Of a DNA stretch of 64,000 bases, positions 54,516-63,716 are shown piece after piece. The DNA comes from Homoserinibacter sp. YIM 151385. GTDB lineage: Bacteria > Actinomycetota > Actinomycetes > Actinomycetales > Microbacteriaceae. The translations under genes and the position numbers were made by a program. The stretch spans positions 558,001 to 622,000 of the forward strand of contig NZ_CP115175.1 of the NCBI RefSeq assembly GCF_027912415.1, read 5' to 3'. Below the pieces are notes generated by a model that was given only the letters and a program-made list of their open reading frames with translations, was not told where the DNA came from and ran no database searches. Positions within the stretch are counted from its first letter, which is position 1, and each line of letters starts with the position of its first letter.

Positions 54516-54536
54516 CATACTCGAACACATGTTCGA
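54516..54536 (+). promoter_or_regulatory. LexA box and -10 of imuB
   Basis: A perfect LexA box TCGAAC-ACAT-GTTCGA lies at 54521-54536. The candidate -10 CATACT (54516-54521) is seven bases before ATG 54529, so the start codon and probable transcription start lie inside the LexA box. Confidence 0.8.
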
Positions 54537-56154
54537 AGAACGATCGCGGGGCAGGGCGGCAGGAGGCCGGCGCCGCAGCCGCGCCGCCGTCGCCGAGGGC
54601 GTCGCCGCGCCCCGGCTGCTCGCGATCTGGGCGCCCGACTGGCCGGTCGCGGCGCACATGGCCGCGGAGCGCATCCCCGAGGGGGCGCCCGTCGCCCTCG
54701 TGCTCAAGGGCGAGGTGCACGCCTGCTCGGCCGCGGCGCGGCACGAGGGCGTCCGCCGCGGGCTGCGCGTTCGCGAGGCGCAGGCCCGCTGCCCGGGACT
54801 CCGGGTGCTCGCCTACGACGCCGCGCTCGACGCCCGCGCCTTCGAGCCCGTCATCGCGGGCCTCGAGGCCGTGCTGCCGGGCGTGCACCCCGTGCGACCG
54901 GGCACGCTCGCGGTCGCGGCGCGGGGTCCCGCCCGGTACTACGGCGGCGAGCAGGCGGCGGCGCTCGCGATCCTCGCGGCGGTCGGCGAGCTCGGCGTAC
55001 GGCGGGCGCGCGCCGGCGTCGCAGAGGGGCTCTTCGCGGCGGAGCGCGCCGCCCGCGCGCCGCGGGAGGACGCGCCCGTCACGATCGTGCCCGCGGGCGA
55101 TGCCGCCGCCTTCCTCGCACCGCTCCCCGTGCGCCTCCTCGAGCAGCCGGAGCTCGTGCAGCTCCTGCCGCGGCTCGGCATCCGCACCCTCGGCGAGTTC
55201 GCCGCCCTCGGCGAGGCGGAGGTCGCCGAGCGCTTCGGGCCCGGCGGCGCGCGGCTCCACGCCCTCGCGGGCGGGCGCGACCTGCGCGCCGCGACGCCCC
55301 GCATCCCGCCGCGCGACCTCGATGCCGAGGCGCGCTTCGAGCCGCCGCTCGAGCGCGTCGACCAGGTCGCCTTCGCCCTCCGCGCCCCCGCCGCGGCGCT
55401 CGTCGACGGCCTCCTCGAGGAGCGGCTCGTCGCGACCGCGCTCCGCGTCGTCCTCACGGGCGAGGAGGGCGAGACGAGCGAGCGGGTCTGGCTGCACCCG
55501 CGCTCCTTCACGGCCGCCGAGGTCGTCGACCGGGTGCGCTGGCAGCTGCAGGGTGCGCTCGAGCGCGATGGCGGGGCCGCGGCGCTCCGCTCCCCCGTCG
55601 CCGCCGTCCGCGTCTCCCCCGAGACCGTCGAGCCGCTCTCGGGCCACGAGCGCGGGCTCTGGGGCACCGGCCCGGATGAGGGCGTGCACTCGGGCCTCTC
55701 CCGCATCCAGGGCATGGTGGGCCATCGCGGGGTCCTCACGCCGGCGCCCTCGGGCGGACGGCGCCCCGTCGACCGGCAGGCGCTCGTGCCGTGGGGCGAC
55801 CGCCCGATCGTCGCCCGCGATCCCGGGCAGCCCTGGCCGGGCGCGCTCCCGCCGCCCGCGCCCGCGACCGTCTACGAGGTGCCGCGGCCGCTGCGCGTCG
55901 ACGACCGGCGGGGCCGCCCCGTCGCGGTCGACGAGCGCGGGCGGATCAGCGGCGCGCCCGCCGTGCTCGTCTCAGGCACCGGGGCGCGGCGCGACGTCAC
56001 CTCGTGGGCCGGCCCCTGGCCGATCGAGGAGCGCTGGTGGGATCCCGTCGCGAGCCGGCGCGCCCACCGCTTCCAGCTCGTCGACGCGGAGGGCGCGGCC
56101 TGGCTGCTCGTGCTCGACGACTCCGGCTGGTGGGCGGAGGGCCGCTATGACTGA
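54529..56154 (+). CDS. imuB: ImuB: inactive Y-family polymerase homologue
   Basis: A 541-aa DinB-like protein without the catalytic carboxylates: the first motif is LLAIWAPDWPVAAH where active polymerases have a DxD-type DMDAFYA. The palm and little-finger regions remain (RARAGVAEGLFAAERAA; LEQPELVQLLPRLGIRTLGEFAAL). ImuB links DnaE2 to the clamp; a candidate clamp-binding patch is ERGLWG near residue 370. ATG 54529 lies in the LexA box. DnaE2 follows 21 bases downstream. Confidence 0.9.
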   Translation: MFEERSRGRAAGGRRRSRAAVAEGVAAPRLLAIWAPDWPVAAHMAAERIPEGAPVALVLKGEVHACSAAARHEGVRRGLRVREAQARCPGLRVLAYDAALDARAFEPVIAGLEAVLPGVHPVRPGTLAVAARGPARYYGGEQAAALAILAAVGELGVRRARAGVAEGLFAAERAARAPREDAPVTIVPAGDAAAFLAPLPVRLLEQPELVQLLPRLGIRTLGEFAALGEAEVAERFGPGGARLHALAGGRDLRAATPRIPPRDLDAEARFEPPLERVDQVAFALRAPAAALVDGLLEERLVATALRVVLTGEEGETSERVWLHPRSFTAAEVVDRVRWQLQGALERDGGAAALRSPVAAVRVSPETVEPLSGHERGLWGTGPDEGVHSGLSRIQGMVGHRGVLTPAPSGGRRPVDRQALVPWGDRPIVARDPGQPWPGALPPPAPATVYEVPRPLRVDDRRGRPVAVDERGRISGAPAVLVSGTGARRDVTSWAGPWPIEERWWDPVASRRAHRFQLVDAEGAAWLLVLDDSGWWAEGRYD

Positions 56155-56175
56155 GCCCGGAGCGGGGTCGGCCTG

Positions 56176-59100
56176 ATGGGCTGGAGCAACCCCCCGGTCA
56201 GCTGGAGCGAGTTCGAGCGCGCGCTCTCGGATCGCCGACGCCCGAACGACCGCCCGCCCGACGTCGACGGCGGCGACAGCCCCGCCTGGAGCCTCAAGCG
56301 GCCGCGCTACCGGCAGCCCGAGGACATCGTGCGCGACGAGACGGCGCCGCCCTACGCGGAGCTCCACGCGCACTCCAGCTACAGCTTCCTCGACGGCGCG
56401 AGCAGCCCCGAGGAGCTCGTCGAGGAGGCGGAGCGGCTCGGCCTCCACGCGCTCGCGCTCGTCGACCACGACGGCTTCTACGGTCTCGTGCGCTTCGCGG
56501 AGGCGGCCGAGCCCGCCGCGCTGCACACGGTCTTCGGCGCCGAGCTCTCGCTCGGCCTGAGCGGCCCGCAGAACGGCGAGCCCGATCCCGAGGGCGCCCA
56601 CCTGCTCGTCCTCGCCCGCGGCGAGGAGGGCTACCACCGCCTCTCGGGCGCCATCACGGCGGCGCAGCTCGCGGGCGGCGAGAAGGGGCGCCCCGTCTAC
56701 GACCTCGACGAGCTCGCCGAGCGCGCGCGCGACGACACCGGGACGAGCACCTGGCGCATCCTGACGGGATGCCGCAAGGGCGCCGTCCGGCAGGCGCTGC
56801 GGAGCGGCGGGGCCGCGGCCGCGGGCGCGGCGCTCGACCGGCTGACGGCCCGCTTCGGCCGGGACTCGGTCGTCGTCGAGCTCCACGATCACGGCCTCCC
56901 GCTCGACAGCGAGCACAACGACGCGCTCGCCGCCCTCGCGGCCGAGCGCGGGCTGCCGGTCGTCGCGACCGGCAACGTCCACTACGCGAGCCCGGACCGG
57001 CGGCGGCTCGCCGACGCGCTCGCCGCGGTGCGCGCGCAGCGCAGCCTCGACGAGCTCGAGGGCTGGCTGCCGGCCGCCGGCGCCGCCCACCTGCGCAGCG
57101 GGCACGAGATGCAGGCCCGCTTCGCCCGCTACCCCGGTGCCGTCGCGCGGACGGTCGAGCTCGCCGACGAGCTCGCCTTCCCGCTCCGGCGCGCGAAGCC
57201 CGCGCTCCCCCGCCAGCGGGTCCCCGAGGGGCACACGCCCATGTCCTGGCTGCGGCAGCTCGTCTGGGAGGCCGTGCCCGAGCGCTACCCGGAGCTCCGG
57301 GAGGAGGATCGCGCCCGCATCGAGCGCGAGCTCGCCGTCATCGAGCAGAAGGACTTCCCCGGCTACTTCCTCATCGTCCACGGCATCGTCGACTACGCGC
57401 GCGGCCGCGGCATCCTCTGCCAGGGCCGCGGATCGGCCGCGAACTCCGCCGTCTGCTACCTCCTCGGCATCACCGCGATCGACGCCATCTTCTACCGGCT
57501 GCCCTTCGAGCGCTTCCTCTCGAGCCTCCGCGACGAGGAGCCCGACATCGACGTCGACTTCGACTCCGACCGGCGCGAGGAGGTCATCCAGCACGTCTAC
57601 GAGACCTACGGGCGCGAGAACGCCGCCCAGGTCGCCAACGTCATCCAGTACCGCCCCAAGAACGCCATCCGCGACACCGCGAAGGCGCTCGGCCACCCGC
57701 CGGGGCAGCAGGACGCCTGGTCGAAGCAGGTCGAGCGCTGGGGCGCCTCGCTCACGAGCGCGGGCGACCACGACATCCCCGCCCCCGTGACCGAGCTCGC
57801 GCAGGAGATGCTCGGGCTGCCCCGGCACCTCGGCATCCACTCGGGCGGCATGGTGCTCACCGACCGGCCGGTGGGCGAGGTCGTGCCGATCGAGCACGCC
57901 CGCATGGAGCGGCGCACCGTCATCCAATGGGATAAGGACGACGCCGCCTGGATGGGCCTCGTGAAGTTCGACCTCCTGGGGCTCGGGATGCTCGCCGCCC
58001 TCCAGCACTGCTTCGACCTCGTGGAGGAGCACACGGGCGAGCACTGGACCCTCCAGAGCATGCCCAAGGAGGAGCCGGCCGTCTACGACATGCTCTGCCG
58101 CGCCGACTCGATCGGGGTCTTCCAGGTCGAGAGCCGCGCCCAGATGGGCCTGCTCCCGAGACTCCAGCCGCGGCGCTTCTACGACCTCGTCGTGCAGATC
58201 GCGCTCGTGCGCCCCGGCCCCATCCAGGGCGGCGCCGTGCATCCCTTCGTGCGGCGCAAGCTCGGGCAGGAGCCCGTGACCTACCTCCACCCCAAGCTCG
58301 TCGAGCCGCTCGAGCGCACCCTCGGGGTGCCGGTCTTCCAGGAGCAGCTCATGCAGATGGCGGTCGCGATCGGCAACTGCTCCGGCGAGGACGCCGATCA
58401 GCTGCGCCGGGCGATGGGCTCCAAGCGCGGACTCGAGAAGATCGAGCGGCTCCGCGAGACGCTCTACACGGGGATGGCGGCGAACGGGCTGACGGGCGAG
58501 GTGGCCGACGAGATCTACCAGAAGATCCAGGCCTTCGCGAACTTCGGCTTCGCGGAGAGCCACTCGCTGAGCTTCGCGCTCCTCGTCTACGCCTCCTCCT
58601 GGCTCAAGCTCCACTACCCCGCGGTGTTCCTCGCGGGGCTGCTCCGCTCGCAGCCGATGGGCTTCTACTCGCCCTCGACGCTCACCGCCGACGCGCGACG
58701 GCACGGGGTCGTCGTGCGCCGCCCCGACCTCCTCCGCTCGGGTGCCGAGGCGGGGCTCGAGCCGCTCGACCTCGCGGCCCCGCCGGGCGCCCGGCCGCCG
58801 TCGGGGCTCACCGCCTGCGTCGAGCCCCGCCAGCCCGAGGATCCGGGCTACGACCCCGACGCCCCGGTGCGGGATGCCGAGCACCGGCGGGACGGCGAGC
58901 ACGCGGTCCGGCTGGGGCTGGCCGGGGTGCGCACGATCGGCGCGGCCCTCGCGGAGCGCCTCGTCGCCGAGCGCACCGAGCGCGGCCCCTGGCAGAGCAT
59001 GGAGGACCTCGTGCGGCGCACGGGGCTCACCACCCCGCAGCTCGAGGCGCTGGCGGCGGCGGGCGCCTTCGACGGCATGGGCCTCGGGCGGCGGGAGGCC

Positions 59101-59604
59101 ATGTGGCGGGCCGGGAGCGCCGCGCTCGACCGGGTCGAGTTCCTCGCGGGGAGCGTGACGAGCATCCAGCCGCCGCTCTTCCCCGACCCGAGCGCCTACG
59201 AGACCCTCGCGGCCGACCTCTGGACGACGGGCATCTCGACGGAGGACCACCCCATGGCGCACTTCCGCGCCGGGCTGGACGAGCGCGGCGTGCTGGCCCA
59301 CGGCGTGCTGCGAGACACCGAATCGGGACGCCGCATCGAGGTCGCGGGCGTCGTCACCCACCGGCAGCGGCCGGCGACCGCGAGCGGCATCACCTTCCTC
59401 AACCTCGAGGACGAGACGGGTCTCACGAACGTCATCATCTCGGTCGGGGTGTGGGGCCGCTACCGTCGCGTCGTGCGCGACTCGCCCGCGCTCATCGTCC
59501 GCGGCATCCTGGAGCGCAGCAGCGAAGGCGTCGTGAACCTCGTCGCCGACCGCGTGGAGGCGCTGGGGGTGGGCGTCAGCCACCGCTCCCGGGACTTCCA
59601 GTGA
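56176..59604 (+). CDS. dnaE2: Error-prone DNA polymerase III alpha subunit DnaE2
   Basis: A 1142-aa polymerase: PHP domain (YAELHAHSSYSFLDGASSPEEL near residue 55), catalytic acidic residues in EPDIDVDFDSDRREEV, and the segments GRGSAANSAVCYLLGIT and VQIALVRPGPIQGGAVHPF. An OB-fold domain closes the protein. It carries out damage-induced mutagenic synthesis with ImuA' and ImuB. Its last 29 bases overlap the convergent downstream gene. Confidence 0.96.
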   Translation: MGWSNPPVSWSEFERALSDRRRPNDRPPDVDGGDSPAWSLKRPRYRQPEDIVRDETAPPYAELHAHSSYSFLDGASSPEELVEEAERLGLHALALVDHDGFYGLVRFAEAAEPAALHTVFGAELSLGLSGPQNGEPDPEGAHLLVLARGEEGYHRLSGAITAAQLAGGEKGRPVYDLDELAERARDDTGTSTWRILTGCRKGAVRQALRSGGAAAAGAALDRLTARFGRDSVVVELHDHGLPLDSEHNDALAALAAERGLPVVATGNVHYASPDRRRLADALAAVRAQRSLDELEGWLPAAGAAHLRSGHEMQARFARYPGAVARTVELADELAFPLRRAKPALPRQRVPEGHTPMSWLRQLVWEAVPERYPELREEDRARIERELAVIEQKDFPGYFLIVHGIVDYARGRGILCQGRGSAANSAVCYLLGITAIDAIFYRLPFERFLSSLRDEEPDIDVDFDSDRREEVIQHVYETYGRENAAQVANVIQYRPKNAIRDTAKALGHPPGQQDAWSKQVERWGASLTSAGDHDIPAPVTELAQEMLGLPRHLGIHSGGMVLTDRPVGEVVPIEHARMERRTVIQWDKDDAAWMGLVKFDLLGLGMLAALQHCFDLVEEHTGEHWTLQSMPKEEPAVYDMLCRADSIGVFQVESRAQMGLLPRLQPRRFYDLVVQIALVRPGPIQGGAVHPFVRRKLGQEPVTYLHPKLVEPLERTLGVPVFQEQLMQMAVAIGNCSGEDADQLRRAMGSKRGLEKIERLRETLYTGMAANGLTGEVADEIYQKIQAFANFGFAESHSLSFALLVYASSWLKLHYPAVFLAGLLRSQPMGFYSPSTLTADARRHGVVVRRPDLLRSGAEAGLEPLDLAAPPGARPPSGLTACVEPRQPEDPGYDPDAPVRDAEHRRDGEHAVRLGLAGVRTIGAALAERLVAERTERGPWQSMEDLVRRTGLTTPQLEALAAAGAFDGMGLGRREAMWRAGSAALDRVEFLAGSVTSIQPPLFPDPSAYETLAADLWTTGISTEDHPMAHFRAGLDERGVLAHGVLRDTESGRRIEVAGVVTHRQRPATASGITFLNLEDETGLTNVIISVGVWGRYRRVVRDSPALIVRGILERSSEGVVNLVADRVEALGVGVSHRSRDFQ

Positions 59605-60028
59605 CCGGCCAGACGTAGGGCAGGTCGTCGGGCACCTCGCCGAAGCGCGGCCGGTAGAACTCGGGATCCTTCCGCACGAGGTTCGAGCGGTGGGAGCGAT
59701 GCAGCGCCTCGTCGCCCAGCCACGGCGGCAGCTCGAGCGAGTCCTGCGGCGCGCCGTCGACCTCGGGGGCGAACTCGAGGATCGTCGACCGTGTCGAATC
59801 CGCGTGACCCAGTGCCGTCCAGGCGTCCGTCATCGCGAGACCGTAGGCGGTGAGCGCCGGGAGGAAGCCCGACCACATGCGCGCCGCGGGGTGATGGCGC
59901 CAGCCGTAGCCGGGCACCGTGTTCGCGCGGAGCAGCTGGAGCGCCTCGACCCGCTGCTTGCCGAGGCGGCGCGGATCGAGCACCGCCGCGCTCTGGGCGA
60001 AGGACGGGTACGGGAGGAAGGTCTGCAC
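59576..60028 (-). CDS. MSMEG_6728-type protein, endonuclease V/pyrimidine-dimer glycosylase-like
   Basis: A 150-aa protein starting MQTFLPYPSFAQSAAVLDPRRLGKQRVEALQLL with HPAARMWSGFLPALTAYG. This pattern matches a bacterial family annotated as MSMEG_6728 or pyrimidine-dimer DNA glycosylase (T4 endonuclease V-like). An N-terminal residue next to the initiator would be the nucleophile in T4 EndoV (Thr2), but here residue 2 is Gln and residue 3 Thr. Activity is therefore uncertain. Beside the SOS genes it fits DNA repair. It is convergent with dnaE2. Confidence 0.7.
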   Translation of the reverse strand: MQTFLPYPSFAQSAAVLDPRRLGKQRVEALQLLRANTVPGYGWRHHPAARMWSGFLPALTAYGLAMTDAWTALGHADSTRSTILEFAPEVDGAPQDSLELPPWLGDEALHRSHRSNLVRKDPEFYRPRFGEVPDDLPYVWPVTGSPGSGG

Positions 60029-60069
60029 CCTCCGACGCTAGGCGGCGGCGCGCCGCGTCCGCATGCTGC

Positions 60070-61899
60070 TCAGTGACCGTGGAGGCCGCGGCGGAGGTGG
60101 TCGATGCGCGCCTGCAGCTGCGTGACGGTCGCCCGCGCGACCTCCGGCCCGCCGCAGACCCGACGGACCTCGGCATGGACCTGGCCGTGGGTGCGCCCCG
60201 AGCCGCGCGCCTCGATCGAGACGAGGCTGTTGAGGAGCTTCCGCTGCTCGGAGAGGGTGCGGTGCAGCGCCGCGGGCGAGGACTGCTCGGCCACGTCGAC
60301 CGCGCCCGGATCCCGGCGCCGCCGCTCCTCGGCTCGCCGCGACTGCCTCGACTGCCGCTGGCGCAGCAGATCGCTCACCTGCTCCGGCTCGAGGATCCCC
60401 GGCAGCCCGATGAAGTCCCACTCCTCGTCGGTGCCGGGCTCGGCGAGCTGACCGAACTCGTGACCGTCGTAGACGACCTTCTCGAAGGTCGCGACCGAGC
60501 CGAGCGCCTTCCACTCGAACTCGTCGACCAGGGCGTCGGAGGCCTGCTCCTCGCGGTTCGCCGCATCCAGCATCGAGTCGTCGAGGAGGCCGTCCTCCCC
60601 GCTCGACTCGCGGTCGAGGGCGTGGTCGCGCTCGCGCTCGAGCTCGGCCGCCAGCCCGAGCAGCACCGGAACGCTCGGGAGGAAGACCGATGCGGTCTCG
60701 CCGCGGCGACGAGCCCGCACGAAGCGGCCGATCGCCTGCGCGAAGAACAGCGGCGTCGACGCGCTCGTGGCGTACACGCCGACGCAGAGCCGCGGCACGT
60801 CGACACCCTCCGACACCATCCGCACCGCGACCATCCACCGTTCGTCGCTCGTCGAGAACGCGTCGATGCGCGCGCTCGCCTCCGCCTCGTCGCTGAGGAC
60901 GACGACGGGACGTCGTCCCGTGATCTGGGCGAGGATGTCGGCGTAGGCCCGCGCCACCGTCTGATCGGTCGCGATGACGAGCCCGCCCGCGTCCGGGATC
61001 GACTGCCGCACCTCGCTGAGCCGGCGGTCCGCGGCCCGCAGCACGGCCGAGACCCACTCGCCCTCGGGGTCGAGCGCGGCGCGCCAGGCCTGCGAGGTCA
61101 CGTCCTTCGTGTCGCCCTGGCCGAGGGTCGCCTCCATCTCCTCGCCCTGTCGCGTGCGCCAGCGCATCGAGCCCGCGTACGACAGGAACATGACCGGCCG
61201 GACGACGCCGTCCTTGAGGGCGTGCCCGTAGCCGTAGCTGTAGTCGGCCTGCGAGAGGCGGATGCCGCGGCGGTCGCGCTCGTAGCGGACGAAGGGGATC
61301 GGCGCCGTGTCGCTGCGGAACGGCGTGCCCGAGAGCGAGAGGCGGCGGACGGCGGGCTCGAAGGCCTCCCGCACGGCGTCGCCCCAGGAGAGCGCGTCGC
61401 CGCCGTGGTGGACCTCGTCGAGGATGACGAGGCTGCGCGCCGACTCGGTGAGCCGACGGTGCACCGAGGCCCGGACCGCCACCTGCGCGTAGGTCACGAC
61501 GACGCCCTGATAGTGCCGCGCCTCCTGCCCGTGGCGGTTCGTGAAGCGAGGGTCGAGGCGGATGCCGGCGCGATGCGCCGCGTCCGCCCACTGCACCTTG
61601 AGGTGCTCGGTGGGGGCCACGACCGTGACGCGGTCGACGATGTCGTTCTGGAGCAGGATCGAGGCGAGCCGGAGCGCGAAGGTCGTCTTGCCCGCCCCCG
61701 GCGTCGCCGAGACGAGGAAGTCGCGCGGCTGCTCGCGGAAGTAGGCCTCGATGGCCTCCTCCTGCCACGCGCGGAGCTTCGAGACGGTGCCCCAGGCGGC
61801 GCGATCCGGGAAGCTCGGCGAGAGCTGCTCGGCAGCCGCGGACCCGTGCGGATGCGCGGTCGGGTCGGGGCTGCTCACCCGATGAGACGATACCGTCAC
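60070..61899 (-). CDS. DEAD/DEAH-box helicase, superfamily 2
   Basis: A 609-aa protein: motif I SATPGAGKTTFALRLA, motif II VILDEVHHGGDA, motif III SLSGTPFRS and motif VI-like QAIGRFVRARRRGE, with an acidic linker and a long C-terminal coiled region (QLQARIDHLRRGL at the end). It resembles the UvsW/RadD-type restart and repair helicases. GTG 61899 overlaps the dinB stop (GTGA), so it is translated with DNA polymerase IV and probably acts in the same damage response. Confidence 0.88.
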   Translation of the reverse strand: MTVSSHRVSSPDPTAHPHGSAAAEQLSPSFPDRAAWGTVSKLRAWQEEAIEAYFREQPRDFLVSATPGAGKTTFALRLASILLQNDIVDRVTVVAPTEHLKVQWADAAHRAGIRLDPRFTNRHGQEARHYQGVVVTYAQVAVRASVHRRLTESARSLVILDEVHHGGDALSWGDAVREAFEPAVRRLSLSGTPFRSDTAPIPFVRYERDRRGIRLSQADYSYGYGHALKDGVVRPVMFLSYAGSMRWRTRQGEEMEATLGQGDTKDVTSQAWRAALDPEGEWVSAVLRAADRRLSEVRQSIPDAGGLVIATDQTVARAYADILAQITGRRPVVVLSDEAEASARIDAFSTSDERWMVAVRMVSEGVDVPRLCVGVYATSASTPLFFAQAIGRFVRARRRGETASVFLPSVPVLLGLAAELERERDHALDRESSGEDGLLDDSMLDAANREEQASDALVDEFEWKALGSVATFEKVVYDGHEFGQLAEPGTDEEWDFIGLPGILEPEQVSDLLRQRQSRQSRRAEERRRRDPGAVDVAEQSSPAALHRTLSEQRKLLNSLVSIEARGSGRTHGQVHAEVRRVCGGPEVARATVTQLQARIDHLRRGLHGH

Positions 61900-63134
61900 T
61901 GGATCGGCATCCGCCGACGCGACCCGCGCCCGATGAGGCTCGCCGGCTGCACCGCCGCCGCGCCGAAGCGCGCCGCGACCTGGTCGACGAGCTGCTCGCT
62001 CTCGCGCCACTGCTCGTCCTCGTCCCAGAGGCCGAGCGCGGCGACCTCGCCGCCGAGCTGCTCGGCCCGCACGCCGATGAGGCGCACCGGCCGGCCGCCC
62101 TGGGCGGCCTGATCGTAGAGCGAGCGCGCCTCCTCGGCGAGGCGACGGCCGAGATCGGTCGGCTCGGCGAGCGTGCGGCTGCGGGTCACGGTGGTGAAGT
62201 CCTCGAAGCGGAGCTTGAGCACGACGGTGCGGGCCGTCACGCCCGCACGGCGGAGCCGGGCCCCGACGCCGTCGGCGAGACGGAGGAGCTCGCGGTGCAG
62301 CTGCTCGCGGTCGACGACGTCGTGCTCGAAGGTCGTCTCGTGGCCGATGCTCTTCTCCTCGCGGCTCGTCTCGACGGAGCGGGGATCGCGCCCCCAGGCG
62401 AGCTCGTGGAGCCGGGCCGCACCCGCGTCCCCGATCACGGAGCGGAGCGTCTCGACCGGGGTCTCGGCGAGATCCCCGATCGTCCGGAGGCCGAGGCGCG
62501 AGAGCTGCTCCTCCGTCCGCCCGCCGACGCCCCAGAGCGCGGAGACCGGCAGGGGGTGCAGGAACGCGACCGTGTCGGCCGGCGGGACGACGAGCAGGCC
62601 GTCCGGCTTCGAGCGGCTCGAGGCGAGCTTGGCGACGAACTTCGTCGCCGCGGCGCCGACCGAGCAGTCGAGCCCCGTCTCGGCGTGGACGCGCTCGCGG
62701 ATGCGGGTGCCGATCGCGAAGGGCCCGCCGAGCAGGCGGCGCGCGCCGGCGACGTCGAGGAAGGCCTCATCGATGCTGAGCGGCTCGAGCGCCGGGGTCA
62801 CCTCGCCGAGGAGCTCCATGACCCGGCGACTCGCCGCCTGGTAGCGGTCGAAGTGCGGCTCGAGGACGACGGCCTGAGGGCAGCGGCGCAGCGCGAGCGC
62901 CATGGGCATCGCCGAGTTCACGCCGAAGCGACGCGCCTCGTAGGTCGCCGCGGTGACGACCGAGCGGCTCGACCGGTGGCCGACGATGACCGGCCGACCG
63001 CGCAGCTCGGGCCGCTCGAGCAGCTCGACGGAGGCGTAGAACGCGTCCATGTCGACGTGCAGGATCGTCGCGCCGGCCTCGCCATGCGGCGCCGTGACGC
63101 TCACCTGGCGGCCGCGGCCGTCCTGCTTGCTCAT
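61896..63134 (-). CDS. dinB: DNA polymerase IV
   Basis: A 412-aa active Y-family polymerase: ILHVDMDAFYASVELLERPELRGRPVIVG (first Asp pair), YQAASRRVMELLGEVTPALEPLSIDEAFLDVAG (catalytic SIDEAF), and the thumb/little finger motif GVGGRTEEQLSRLG. It carries out translesion synthesis. ATG 63134 chosen (MSKQDGRGR). No LexA box is seen upstream; it is separated from the next gene by a hairpin. Confidence 0.95.
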   Translation of the reverse strand: MSKQDGRGRQVSVTAPHGEAGATILHVDMDAFYASVELLERPELRGRPVIVGHRSSRSVVTAATYEARRFGVNSAMPMALALRRCPQAVVLEPHFDRYQAASRRVMELLGEVTPALEPLSIDEAFLDVAGARRLLGGPFAIGTRIRERVHAETGLDCSVGAAATKFVAKLASSRSKPDGLLVVPPADTVAFLHPLPVSALWGVGGRTEEQLSRLGLRTIGDLAETPVETLRSVIGDAGAARLHELAWGRDPRSVETSREEKSIGHETTFEHDVVDREQLHRELLRLADGVGARLRRAGVTARTVVLKLRFEDFTTVTRSRTLAEPTDLGRRLAEEARSLYDQAAQGGRPVRLIGVRAEQLGGEVAALGLWDEDEQWRESEQLVDQVAARFGAAAVQPASLIGRGSRRRMPIQ

Positions 63135-63188
63135 GCCCACATCCTCGCACCCGGCACCGACGTTCCGCGGGCGCGCCCGGAACACGGA

Positions 63189-63222
63189 GGAGGGGCGCCG
63201 GCCGATCGGCCGACGCCCCTCC
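63189..63222. terminator. Hairpin between GlsB-like gene and dinB
   Basis: GGAGGGGCG and CGCCCCTCC form the base, with an inner CGGCCGA/TCGGCCG stem and one mismatch. It would end the GlsB-like transcript, which runs toward dinB. Confidence 0.7.
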
Positions 63223-63239
63223 GGGTCCGGTGTCCGCGG

Positions 63240-63506
63240 CTAGGCGCGGCTGCCCCGGCGACCCGTGATGGCGCCGTAGACGAGCAGGACGATGATCGCC
63301 CCGCCGACGGCGAGCAGGATGCTGCCGAGGTTGAGGCCGTCCACCGGCTCGTTGAAGAGCAGCGAGCCCAGCCATCCGCCGAGGAGCCCGCCGACGATGC
63401 CGATGATGATCGTCACGATGATGCCGCCGGGCTGCTTGCCCGGCAGGATGAGCTTGGCGATGGCGCCCGCGATGAGTCCGAGCACGATCCAGGCGAGAAT
63501 GCCCAT
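63240..63506 (-). CDS. GlsB/YeaQ/YmgE family membrane protein
   Basis: An 88-aa protein with three hydrophobic segments and the glycine-rich family motif LGLIAGAIAKLILPGKQPGGIIVTIIIGIVGGLLGGWLG. The family is linked to stress and formerly called transglycosylase-associated; no enzyme activity is shown. ATG 63506 has a GGGAGG site upstream. Confidence 0.92.
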   Translation of the reverse strand: MGILAWIVLGLIAGAIAKLILPGKQPGGIIVTIIIGIVGGLLGGWLGSLLFNEPVDGLNLGSILLAVGGAIIVLLVYGAITGRRGSRA

Positions 63507-63716
63507 GTCTTTTCGACCTCCCAGTGTCGTCCGCATCCCCGTCGTGTGGGGACGCATCAAGCCAACACCTGCCGGAACCGGAGGGCAATCAGGAGTCGCC
63601 TGGGCGTGACCTGGCGCCCAGCTGAGTGTCGCGAAAAGAACGCCCGGACGAGTGGTACCCGGCGAAACGCGCGCGGATGCCGATGCGGGACGCCGGAGAC
63701 GAGGCATCCTGGACGC

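Noticed and set aside
55972-59583. 1203-codon minus-strand frame antisense to dnaE2
   Set aside because: Shadow of a complete DnaE2 gene; charged repetitive composition.
63135-63188. LexA box upstream of dinB
   Set aside because: Only GTTCCGC and GGAACA fragments; no 16-bp match to TCGAAC-N4-GTTCGA.
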